64,000 bases of DNA, taken from Mariniblastus sp. Its GTDB lineage: Bacteria; Planctomycetota; Planctomycetia; Pirellulales; Pirellulaceae. The notes below the pieces were generated by a model. That model had not been told where the DNA came from. It made no database searches and was given only the letters and a program-made list of their open reading frames with translations. The position numbers and the translations under genes were made by a program. The stretch spans positions 62,001 to 126,000 of the forward strand of contig JAPKBL010000001.1 of the NCBI GenBank assembly GCA_028823415.1. The letters are read 5' to 3'. This document shows, piece by piece, positions 1 through 8,727 of the stretch; the first letter of the stretch is position 1; the number at the start of each line of letters is the position of its first letter.

Positions 1-422
1 ATATTGATAATCCGCCCATACTGCTGCTTCGCCATGTGCCTGGCGACTTCCTGGGCAACGAAGAATGCACCTCTCAAATTCGTATCTAAAACGAGATTCC
101 AATCTTCCCATTGAACGTCAGCGGCTGGCTTGCGCACATTGCACCCCGCGTTATTAACCAAAATATCAATTCGGCCAAAGGTATCGATCACCTCGCCAAT
201 CGCGTCTTTGATGCTCTGATGATTCCGCACATCTAATCCAATTTTGGCGGTTCGCGCCCCCAATAATTCAACCTCATCGCAGGGACCGTCCAATGAACTC
301 AGTGTACGACTCGTCATCGCGACACTCGCCCCGGCTTTTGCCAATGTTTTTGCGAAACCCAGCCCGAGGCCGCGGCTTGCACCTGTAACCAAGGCAACTT
401 TATCTGATAAGTCAAATGACAC
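1..422 (-). CDS. SDR family NAD(P)-dependent oxidoreductase (partial, C-terminus beyond window)
   Basis: The minus-strand frame reads from a GTG at 422 off the left edge. It is too truncated to show the whole enzyme, but the Rossmann start TGASRGLG, a LDVRN cofactor-edge motif, the NNAG motif and the end of the visible part, YGRIINI, are classical short-chain dehydrogenase/reductase signatures. The GTG start is chosen because a GGAG Shine-Dalgarno lies 6 nt upstream and no ATG is available before the TGASRGLG motif. The residues around NNAG resemble gluconate 5-dehydrogenase or 3-oxoacyl-ACP reductase type SDRs. The neighbouring zinc alcohol dehydrogenase on the same strand suggests sugar or polyol oxidation (inference). 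The catalytic YxxxK lies outside the window. Confidence 0.88.
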   Translation of the reverse strand, partial: MSFDLSDKVALVTGASRGLGLGFAKTLAKAGASVAMTSRTLSSLDGPCDEVELLGARTAKIGLDVRNHQSIKDAIGEVIDTFGRIDILVNNAGCNVRKPAADVQWEDWNLVLDTNLRGAFFVAQEVARHMAKQQYGRIIN

Positions 423-591
423 AGTTTACTCCGATATTTAGGTTGTTTTTCACACAGATTCCGATGTTTTCCAGTTCCCTCGATAGCACTCAACACCAGC
501 TTTGGTTATCCTAGGCAACTCACTTAACCTCACTCATTAGTCCCTCGGTCAGGCGCAAGCCTCATCCTTATTTTTTCGCTCAGAGATTGAT

Positions 592-768
592 ATGCAAAAA
601 CGTTTAATAATTCTTCTATTCATTTTTGGATTAGGGCTCTGTGGTGTCGGCGGTTTTTATTATTGGCTAGATCAGCAAGTTCCTAAGGCGGACCCGAACT
701 TCACCAAAGAGCAAGCCGAGCCTGACGAAAATGCAGCCAAAGGGCAAATGGTAGCACCTGCAATGTAG
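592..768 (+). CDS. small single-pass membrane or secreted protein, 58 aa
   Basis: An ATG at 592 opens a 58-codon frame ending in TAG. It encodes a short basic N-terminus (MQKR), about 20 hydrophobic residues (IILLFIFGLGLCGVGGFYYW) and a charged tail rich in Glu, Asp, Lys and Ala. This is the layout of a small membrane-anchored or exported protein. It is the only plus-strand gene candidate between the minus-strand SDR and alcohol dehydrogenase genes. The Shine-Dalgarno is weak (AGAGA about 4 nt upstream). No family is recognised. The strongly hydrophobic N-terminal block argues for a real gene, but the length alone does not exclude chance. Confidence 0.5.
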   Translation: MQKRLIILLFIFGLGLCGVGGFYYWLDQQVPKADPNFTKEQAEPDENAAKGQMVAPAM

Positions 769-802
769 TGGATGGTTCATTCCATTCAACACAGGCTCAG
801 CA

Positions 803-1834
803 TTACGGCTGGACCACAACTTTTAGAAGCTCCGGTTCGTGCTTGTAAAGTCGCTGAAAAAATTCTGGCCCCCGATCCAAGGTAGTAACCTGACTGATGA
901 GGGGGCTGACTTTGATTTGCCCGGACGCCATCAATTCGATGCACCGTGGATATTCGCCGCTTGACCCGCAAGACCCCACTAGTTTAAGTTCTCGCGTCAC
1001 GACCTTCTGAAGTGGTAAGTCAACATTCGGTTGAAGGTTTCCCACGAGTCCGACCTGCCCACCGAGCCGGACACAGTCAATAGCCGTGCGGAGGGGGTCT
1101 GTTTTCCCAACGACTTCCATTGCGATATCGACACCAACGCCATCGGTGATTGCTAAGACTTCCGACACGACATCAACCGCAGTGGCTTGAAGACAGTGAG
1201 TTGCCCCAAGTTCTTTCGCTAGGTTTAATTTAAAAGCGTCGATATCAATGGCGACAATTTGCTTACAACCAGCAACCTTCAATGCCTGAACAACAAGTAA
1301 GCCAATCATTCCAGTGCCAACGACAACCGCAGTCGCACCCGATGGAATATCGAGCAAACTAACAGCATGTACCGCCACCGAAACCGGCTCCACAAGCGCC
1401 GCATGCTCGAATGCCAGATCATCAGGAATCTCGTAAACGATGTGCTCCGGGACCGCGACAAACTCGGCGAAACAACCTGACTGCCGATACGTTTCGCAGG
1501 AAACGCCCAACACCCGACGATCGGCACAGAGATTGGTACTACCCTCAAGACAAACGCGACAGCTTCCACAGGAAATCATCGAATCAAAAGTCACTCGCTG
1601 CCCGACCGAAAACCGAGAAACCTCTGGACCTATTTCCGTCACAACCCCGGCCGCCTCATGGCCCATCACCAAAGGTGGAATTCGGCGACCGCTGCTCCCG
1701 TCGTAGCCGTGAACATCGCTGCCACAGATACCGCAAGCCTTGACCGAAACCAAGACATCGAGGGGGCCCAACACCGGTTTTTCAATCTCTACTACGTTTA
1801 GGTTTTGGTATTCAGATAACAATAAAGCGCGCAT
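803..1834 (-). CDS. zinc-dependent alcohol/polyol dehydrogenase (MDR family)
   Basis: 343 residues, normal for the medium-chain dehydrogenase family. The catalytic zinc site is visible as CGICGSD (Cys37) and GHE (His59-Glu60). The structural zinc site is the four cysteines Cys89, Cys92, Cys95 and Cys103. The nucleotide-binding fold starts at VVVGTGMIGLL and is followed by an acidic IDID, which favours NAD over NADP. The overall pattern is closest to the L-threonine/L-idonate/galactitol-phosphate dehydrogenase group, so the substrate is probably a sugar alcohol or hydroxy acid (inference). It lies 128 nt downstream of the sulfatase on the same strand and could be co-transcribed with it; the SDR follows on the same strand about 380 nt further on. 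Confidence 0.9.
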   Translation of the reverse strand: MRALLLSEYQNLNVVEIEKPVLGPLDVLVSVKACGICGSDVHGYDGSSGRRIPPLVMGHEAAGVVTEIGPEVSRFSVGQRVTFDSMISCGSCRVCLEGSTNLCADRRVLGVSCETYRQSGCFAEFVAVPEHIVYEIPDDLAFEHAALVEPVSVAVHAVSLLDIPSGATAVVVGTGMIGLLVVQALKVAGCKQIVAIDIDAFKLNLAKELGATHCLQATAVDVVSEVLAITDGVGVDIAMEVVGKTDPLRTAIDCVRLGGQVGLVGNLQPNVDLPLQKVVTRELKLVGSCGSSGEYPRCIELMASGQIKVSPLISQVTTLDRGPEFFQRLYKHEPELLKVVVQP

Positions 1835-1962
1835 TAAAACCCTTAAAAATTCAATCGAGAATTAAAAAAACACAGATCAATAAGGTGCCCCTAGGATTGT
1901 AGAACGTTCACGCTGCCAACTCAATCATCCAACAGCCAGAAAAGACCAATCAAAGATTCGCT

Positions 1963-3456
1963 TCATTCAATTCCATTGGCTTTCAAGTGGTCTTGAAACC
2001 ATTGATTAACAGCCCCCTTTTTCGTCGCCGCGTGGTACTTAGCATTTTGCCGAGGTAGTTCTAAACGGAAACGAAAGATTAACTCTGCCTGCTCCGGATC
2101 ACCCGCTATATTCTCCCATTCTTCGGGATCAAATTGGTGATCGTAAAGCTCCTCCGCCCCATTCTCATATCTGATATACCGAAATCTCTCGGTGCGAAGC
2201 GAATGATTCTTGCGGGCGTAAGTTGACAACGCCGAAAATCTCCACTCCATCGATGGATCTTTCATCAAGGGAACCAGACTTCGCCCCTCGTTAGAGGCTT
2301 TCGCAGGAAGGCCGCACATTTCAGTAAGGGTTGGATACAAGTCAATTAACTCGACAGGCTTAGACGATTTCCTGCCGGCAACTTTATTGCGCAGTTGAGA
2401 ATCGCCCGGTGGCAAAATCATGAAAGGAACCCGTGTCGATTCCTCCCATAAACTGTGTTTGCTAACACGTCCTTTTTCGCCCAAATGATAACCATGATCA
2501 GAAAACAAAATCACCAAAGTATTCTTAGCATACGCGCTTTGCTCCAGCGATTTCAACACCCGTCCAACTTGATGATCTACGAAATAGTTACATGCCAAAT
2601 ACGCCTGCACACACTTCTTAAATTGCTCATTGCCATTGGCCTGCAAAAATTCGAGCGAGGGATATTTAGGGAGCTCATGAATCTTCACCCCGATCAAAGG
2701 AATGTCTTCCAAGTCATCCTCGATGACCGCAGGTAAAACGATTTTGTCCAATGGAAAAGGAGCAAACCATTTCTTCGGAACATACCAAGGAACGTGTGGC
2801 CGGTTAAAGCCAACCGCTAAGAAAAATGGGCGCTCGTGCGTTTGTTCCAAAACTTCACTCGCCCAATCCGCCGATTGGTAGTCTGGCATTTTCTCATCTT
2901 GATCGGGGAAAGCTCCCCAGTCAGTCTGAGTTCCCGTAAAAGGCACATCTGGCAGGAAATAATTGAACCGGCGCCCCTTGGCTGGCTTTGGGCCAACCCC
3001 ATCAAACTTCCCTCCATAATGATCGAATGCTGTTTCATGCCGATAGCCATGCGTGATTTTACCGACTGCAAACGTTTCGTATCCGTTGCGAGAAAAATAT
3101 TCAGGCAACATTTGACCTTTGAAAAATTTTTCATCAGCCTCCATCCGTTTGCCGCTTGGCTGTTGATAGACGCCGGTCGTGTGTGGATAAAATCCGGAAA
3201 GGATAGAAGCGCGAGACGGACCGCAGATTGGCCCCTGACAATGGGCGTTAGTAAATAACACGCCAGCCGCCGCCAAGCGATCAATGTTAGGCGTCAATGA
3301 CTGCGGATGCCCGCCTAAGCAACCGACCCAGTCATTCAAATCGTCAACCGCGATCAGCAGCACATTGGGACACGCGTCATCGGCTCGCACTTTCAAAGGT
3401 GCGCCTCCACCGAAAAACAACAAACCGCAACAGAAAACCAGTGTAATTCGAACCAT
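1963..3456 (-). CDS. secreted sulfatase, iduronate-2-sulfatase-like
   Basis: 497 residues starting with a hydrophobic signal peptide (VFCCGLLFFGGG) that ends near Ala25. The mature protein opens with NVLLIAVDDLNDW, supplying metal-binding aspartates. The sulfatase signature CGPSR is present with Cys78 as the residue to be converted to formylglycine. Further typical blocks are GFNRPHVPW, FSDHGYHLGE and the C-terminal LYD region. The order and length fit the iduronate-2-sulfatase-like S1 group common in planctomycetes, where these enzymes desulfate algal polysaccharides. It follows the last of three CRTAC1-type genes by 37 nt on the same strand, so it is probably the distal gene of that operon. 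It ends with TGA, which shows that TGA works as a stop in this genome. Confidence 0.93.
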   Translation of the reverse strand: MVRITLVFCCGLLFFGGGAPLKVRADDACPNVLLIAVDDLNDWVGCLGGHPQSLTPNIDRLAAAGVLFTNAHCQGPICGPSRASILSGFYPHTTGVYQQPSGKRMEADEKFFKGQMLPEYFSRNGYETFAVGKITHGYRHETAFDHYGGKFDGVGPKPAKGRRFNYFLPDVPFTGTQTDWGAFPDQDEKMPDYQSADWASEVLEQTHERPFFLAVGFNRPHVPWYVPKKWFAPFPLDKIVLPAVIEDDLEDIPLIGVKIHELPKYPSLEFLQANGNEQFKKCVQAYLACNYFVDHQVGRVLKSLEQSAYAKNTLVILFSDHGYHLGEKGRVSKHSLWEESTRVPFMILPPGDSQLRNKVAGRKSSKPVELIDLYPTLTEMCGLPAKASNEGRSLVPLMKDPSMEWRFSALSTYARKNHSLRTERFRYIRYENGAEELYDHQFDPEEWENIAGDPEQAELIFRFRLELPRQNAKYHAATKKGAVNQWFQDHLKANGIE

Positions 3457-3493
3457 ACTTCCGACTCATTCGATCAAGAACTGAGAACCCCAT

Positions 3494-6124
3494 TTAATTC
3501 GCTTCCGGAGCGACCTCTGCAATCACGCATATTTTGGATTCATCGGGGGAGAGTAGCGTTGCATTGTTACCGCTTGGCCAACGAATTTCCAGCTTCGCAA
3601 TCGAATCTCCCACCGGAATGCCAATCGATTGAATCGCTGAGTTTTGGCTCGAAAATCCCTCACCCGCTTGATTTTGAATCAAAATCTTTTTTCCCGACTC
3701 ATACACCACCAAAACTTGAGCACCAATACCATCACGATTACTCAAATCCGGTGTCGCGACAGAAGACGTATTCCCCCCTGCCAGGCGGAATCGAAACGAG
3801 CGATTGCCAGGGCGAACTGACGACATCTTATTTCGATACAACTTGAATCGGGGAGCATTGAGCGACATCAACGCAATGTCTTGCCAGCCGTCCTTGTCAA
3901 AATCAAGCGTTGCGAACGAGCGACCATCCGCAATATCATCAGCTCCACTAAGCAGGGTCACATCCGTGAAGTTATCGCCGAGCTGCAAGAACAACCGATT
4001 TCGTTCACGACCGCTAAGTGAATTACTCGTGAATTTCAGGCCGTCGTCGGAGAGGTCGCCGGACGCTTTGGGCGCCGCACGGACGATCACGTCATTCACA
4101 TAACGCTGGTGCTGCCATAGATCGTTCTCTTTAAAACCGTCTCCTTGGGTTGTATCTTCGCGCACGACCGTGCGCCAAAGACACGATCACAAGTCAACCT
4201 GTGTATCAATCTCCCGAGGCGCCGTATAAAACCCAGTCGGTACATAGAGATCGAGTCGCCCGTCATTATCAAAATCGACCCACTGCCCTCCATAAGACCA
4301 GCCGACTTGGTTAACGTGAAATTGATCAACTGCCGCTCCAGCTCGCTGCTCAAATTTCCCATTAGAATTAACGAACAGAAAACATCCAGCAGCCGCAACT
4401 TGAATCCGCGGGTCTACCGAGTCGAGTTTTTTTACGATCCGACGTCCTGCCTTTGAGAACATATTCGAAACATAAAGGTCCAAGTCGCCATCAGCATCAA
4501 AGTCACCGAACGAAGCTCCCATCCCAAAACCAACGCCCTTATTGACCATCGCGGAATCAGTAATTTCGACAAAAACCGGTTGGTTTGCACCGCGAGGAGT
4601 ATCATTACGAAGCAACGCGTCAGGGGCAAAGTCATTGCATACATACAAATCATCATCGCCATCGTTGTCTATGTCCGACCAGACAGGTTGATAGGATCGG
4701 CGCCATTGCGATAAGACGTCATCGAATGGCACGCGTTCCAAACGCCCGCCACCCCGGTTCATCAAAAGGACGTTCGCCGTCCCTGCGGTTCCAACCCACT
4801 TTTCGCTGGCATCCCGTTTCTCGAGATAAATTTTCCGCTCTTTCTCGCTTAAAAAGTGGTGCTCAAAAGCAGTATCTTTTTTACTCAACGGCGGATAACT
4901 ACTCATGTAAACATCGACCAAGCCATCTCGATTCACATCCGCCGCCGCTATCCCACTGGTAAAATATTGCAAATCTTCACTGAGATCCGAGTGAGTGGCG
5001 GTAACATCCTTGAAAACGCCTCCATCATTTCGAAGGTATCTCGCGGGTTCCAACGAATGCCCCATTAATAGATCTTTGTCGCCGTCATTATCAAGATCAA
5101 CAAACAAAACGCAATTGACCAGAAAATCAACCTTCAATCCCACCGACTCGGCCACATCAACAAATGTCCCATCTCCGAGATTTTTCAACATCTGAGTCGG
5201 CCCCCATCGCGCCGTCAGGAAGATGTCGTCCCAGCCATCGTTATTAAAATCAACGACCGAGACTGATGGATAAACATGGTCGGACGTCATGGTCGTCCAT
5301 TTTGCATATTTGTTATCTGGCAATTCGTAAACGCCGGTCTGAGCGGTCTTGAGAATGATCTCATCAAGAAATGAACGCTGAGCATTTTCGAGTGCTACGG
5401 GGTCTTTGAGAACATCAGCCAAAACCTCCTGAAACAACGACTGCTGAGAACGTTCGATATAGAAATCTTCCTGATTCCATTTACGTAAAACCCATTGGCC
5501 CGCTTCCTTCTGGAACTCCAGCGACTGATGCGCTTTCAACCCGAATAGTAAATTCGGCTTCCCCGACGGCGAGTGCCCCCTCGCTTCGACTTTTGTCTTT
5601 AAAATGAATATGCTCTTTTCTGAATCGGAAAACTTACCCGACACAGCACCAAACTTCATCGTCTCCCATTGAGCGTCCAACTCCATCGCAGCTTGCCACG
5701 GATCGAGGGGCTCTTCTGCGACTGATTCTGCAATAGGCCAGTGCCCGACTTCAATAAAATCTGCGTGACTCGAATCTTGATGAAACACCTGTTCAGAACT
5801 AACCGATGCCAAGCCGGTAACATTCAGACATGTCAATAAATCCGGTGACAGGGGAAGCTGCGGATTCTGAGAACGCTGCTCATACCAATCGGCCAGTCGA
5901 CTTAGCCGCGGCGTCAGATCAAGAATCAGATCTTCGCTATCGATTAAGTCACTAATCAATGCAACCTCTGCATGATTGGTGTCCTTGGCTTGCGGATCTA
6001 CCTGAATCGCTTTCTCTCGAACACACCCTTGATTCATCGCGAGAGTAATCAAGGCGATCGCCATCACAAACACAAAATTCGTGATGGCATCATGTTCAAT
6101 TGGAGCCACTGACTGTTTATTCAT
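3494..6124 (-). CDS. CRTAC1-type FG-GAP/ASPIC-UnbV protein, candidate selenoprotein (copy C), UGA at residue 646
   Basis: This is one continuous frame of 876 residues if the TGA at 4189-4187 is decoded; otherwise it breaks into a 645-residue part and a 223-codon part in the same frame. The N-terminus has a hydrophobic export segment ending at NQGC, possibly a lipoprotein site. The body contains FG-GAP repeats with calcium-type loops (DFNNDGWDD, DLDNDGDKD, DVNRDGLVD, DIDNDGDDD, DFDADGDLD, DFDNDGRLD). The TGA follows TQVDL and is followed by SCLWRTVVRED, another FG-GAP loop (DFDKDGWQD) and an ASPIC/UnbV domain (RDGIGA, AGEGF, RWPSG). Termination at the TGA would delete the last repeat and the whole ASPIC domain. 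Its start overlaps the stop of copy B by 8 nt. Third gene of the array, before the sulfatase. Confidence 0.85.
4155..4189 (-). promoter_or_regulatory. SECIS-like hairpin after UGA in copy C
   Basis: Eleven nucleotides after the TGA (4189-4187) the RNA forms a perfect 6-bp stem, GCGCAC with GUGCGC (4175-4160), closed by a GGUC tetraloop. A G-G mismatch and a further weak helix of U-A and C-G pairs can extend it towards the UGA. A G-containing apical loop about 18 nt after the UGA matches the known Escherichia coli fdhF SECIS design (loop GGUC). The fold was drawn by hand and not computed. Confidence 0.7.
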
Positions 6125-8726
6125 CGCCCACTTCCCGGATCGTCAAAATTTCAGAAATATTCGGATTCATGATCTCCGTTTTCAACCCCGAAGGCCAGCG
6201 AACCTCCACCCGTTCTATCGAATCTCCCTTCGGAACACCAATCATTTTGACGTCAGAATTTTGACTCGCAAACCCCTCCCCCGCCTGCCGCTGAACAAGC
6301 AATTTGTTTCCCGAAGCAAACGTAATTAATGCCGTCGCTCCGATTCCATCTCGATTGCTTAGCTTGACTGAGGGCGCCCCGCCCCTCTGGCCTCCAATGA
6401 ATCGGAATCGAAAAGATGAATTATCAGGATAAATCGACTGCAGTTCGTTTCGATAGAGTTTAAATCGAGGCGAGTTCAGCGACATCATTGCAATATCTTG
6501 CCAACCATCTTGATCAAAATCCAAGAGAGCAAAGGAACGGCCATCGGCGATATCATCCACGCCACTGATCAACGTCACATCAGAAAAATTGTCTTTGTGC
6601 CGCAAAAACATTCTGTTTCTTTCACGGCCACTTAACGAATTACTGGTGAACCCCCATTTTTGATTGGATCGGGATTCAGCCCCCTTTGCCGAATCAACCA
6701 AAACCCGGTTTTGGTATTTTTGATTATCCCACTGGGAGTCATCTCGAAATGAATCAGCTTGAGAAGGGTCATCGCGCACGACCGAGCGCCAAAGACAAGA
6801 TCAGGTATCGACTTGGGTGTCGATTTCCTCTGGCGCCGTGTAAAAACCGGTCGGGACATAAAGATCCAATTGACTGTTGTTGTCGAAATCTCCCCATTGC
6901 CCCCCGTAGGACCAACCTACCTGATTAACATGATATTGATCGTCCTCGGCACCTGCTCTCTGAGTAAACTTCCCACCATCATTGACAAACAAAAAACAAC
7001 CCGCTGCCGCTACTTCAATTCGCTGATCAACCGATTTCATTTTCTGGATAATTCGCCGCCCCGCCTTGGAGAACATATTGGAAACATAAAGATCAAGGTC
7101 GCCGTCGCGATCAAAATCGCCGTACGAGGCCCCCATACCAAACCCGAATCCTTTATAGGTTAGAACCTCCGAGGTCACGTCGACAAATACCGGTTGCGCA
7201 GCTCCCTGCGGCGTATCGTTTCGCAGCATTGAATCCGGCGCGAAATCATTACACACATACAAATCGTCATCGCCATCGTCGTCGATGTCGGCCCAAACGG
7301 CTTGGAATGATCGATGCCATTGGGCTAATTCTTCGTCATACGGAACCCGCTCGAGACGGCCTCCGCCACGATTCATCAATAAGACATTAGCCGAACCAGC
7401 CAAATTCAACCAACGATTACTATCCGCTCTTTTTTCAAGAAAACGTGCCCGTTCCTCTTCGTTGAGAAACGTCTGCTCGAAGGATGCACTTTCCTTGTTG
7501 AGCGGCGGATAGTTACTGAGATAAATATCAACGAGGCCATCTCGATTTACATCAGCTGCGGAAATTCCGCTTGTGAAAAATTGCCTTCCAATGTCGGACT
7601 TAACTTTTGTGACATCCTTGAAAATGCCGTCCAGATTTTCGAAATACTTAGCCGGTTCCATCGGGCGCCCCATGATTGCATCCTTGTCGCCATCGTTATC
7701 GAGATCGACAAACAATACGCAATTCACCAAAAACTCTTCGTGCAATCCAATTTCCTCGGCAACATCCGTGTACGTACCATCCCCCATATTCTTCAGCATT
7801 TGGGTTGGCCCCCATCGAGCCGTGAGGAAAAGATCCTCCAAACCGTCGTTGTTAAAATCAACCACAGAAACCGAGGGAAGAATATTGTCAGACGTAAGAT
7901 TCGTCCAAGGCACATACTCAGGAATCGGTAGAATAAATCCGCCCGTGCGGGAGGATTTCAGGATGATCTCGTCCTTGAAAGACCGCTGCGCATTACTTAG
8001 TGCTTTTTCATCGGGAAGCACTTCCCCAAGCACCTCGCGAAACAGCAGCTGTTGAGTTCGCTCAACAAAAAAATCCTCCTGAACCCAACGAATTAAATCC
8101 CAGGCCGTGCCAGATTTCTTGAACACGATGATTTGGTGAGCTTTCATCCCCAATGCTGATCCCGACTCAGTCCGGCCGCGACCTTCGACTTTTGTGTGTA
8201 ACGCAATCTCGTCATGGCGATCGTTAGTAAAATCTCCAGCGACCACTCCAAACTTTAACGTCTCCCAACCGACGTGCAGTCCATTCGCAGCTTCCCAGGG
8301 GTTACCGGGTTGACTTGTTTCCACCCCCATTGGCCATCGAATAACTTCCAAGAATCCCGGCTCGCTTGAGTCGGCCTGAAATAATTCAGCTGGGTTTCTA
8401 TCTGCAATTCCAATGAGTGATTCACATTGCTTCAAATCATCGGCAAGTTCGGTTTGCCGGCCGGCAGAATTCTCCTGAAACCATTTGGCAAGCCGTATGA
8501 GTCGCGGGGTGAGGTCGAGCAGCAGATCCTCACTTTGAATCAAATTATCAACCATTTGTTTTTTTTCGGTCAACTCCGCCTGCGCGCCGCCCTTCGGCAA
8601 GTCAACGACCAACGGCCGTTCCTTACAACCGAAAACAGAACAACAAAGAACCACCATCAATACGGCAACCCAATTTCCGCATCGAGCGTCCGATACAGAC
8701 GGACGTGGAGGGGACCATCGCAGCAT
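6117..8726 (-). CDS. CRTAC1-type FG-GAP/ASPIC-UnbV protein, candidate selenoprotein (copy B), UGA at residue 642
   Basis: A single frame of 869 residues when the TGA at 6803-6801 is decoded. A signal peptide ends in a good lipobox, SVFGC, so it is probably a lipoprotein. The FG-GAP loops repeat in the same order as in copy C (DFNNDGLED, DLDNDGDKD, DVNRDGLVD, DIDDDGDDD, DFDRDGDLD, DFDNNSQLD). The TGA lies in DTQVDT-U-SCLWRSVVRDD. After it come DFDQDGWQD and the ASPIC/UnbV block (RDGIGA, AGEGF, RWPSG). One nucleotide separates its start from the end of copy A, and its end overlaps copy C, so the three are almost certainly translated from one mRNA. FG-GAP repeats form extracellular beta-propellers; the exact role of this protein is unknown. 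Confidence 0.85.
6769..6803 (-). promoter_or_regulatory. SECIS-like hairpin after UGA in copy B
   Basis: Eleven nucleotides after the TGA (6803-6801), GCGC pairs with GCGC (6789-6774) around a U-U mismatch, a C-G pair and a GGUC apical loop. The geometry is the same as in copy C; the only difference in the upper hairpin is one base (A in copy C, U here). The codons forming the hairpin keep identical third positions between copies although surrounding synonymous sites have diverged. Confidence 0.66.
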
Positions 8727-8727
8727 A

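Noticed and set aside
3494-4165. Separate genes starting at the GTG codons just after each TGA (4165, 6779, 9384)
   Set aside because: The seven codons between TGA and GTG (SCLWR...) are conserved in all three copies, no Shine-Dalgarno precedes the GTGs, and the frames are identical. This fits one gene with a decoded TGA better than three two-gene pairs.
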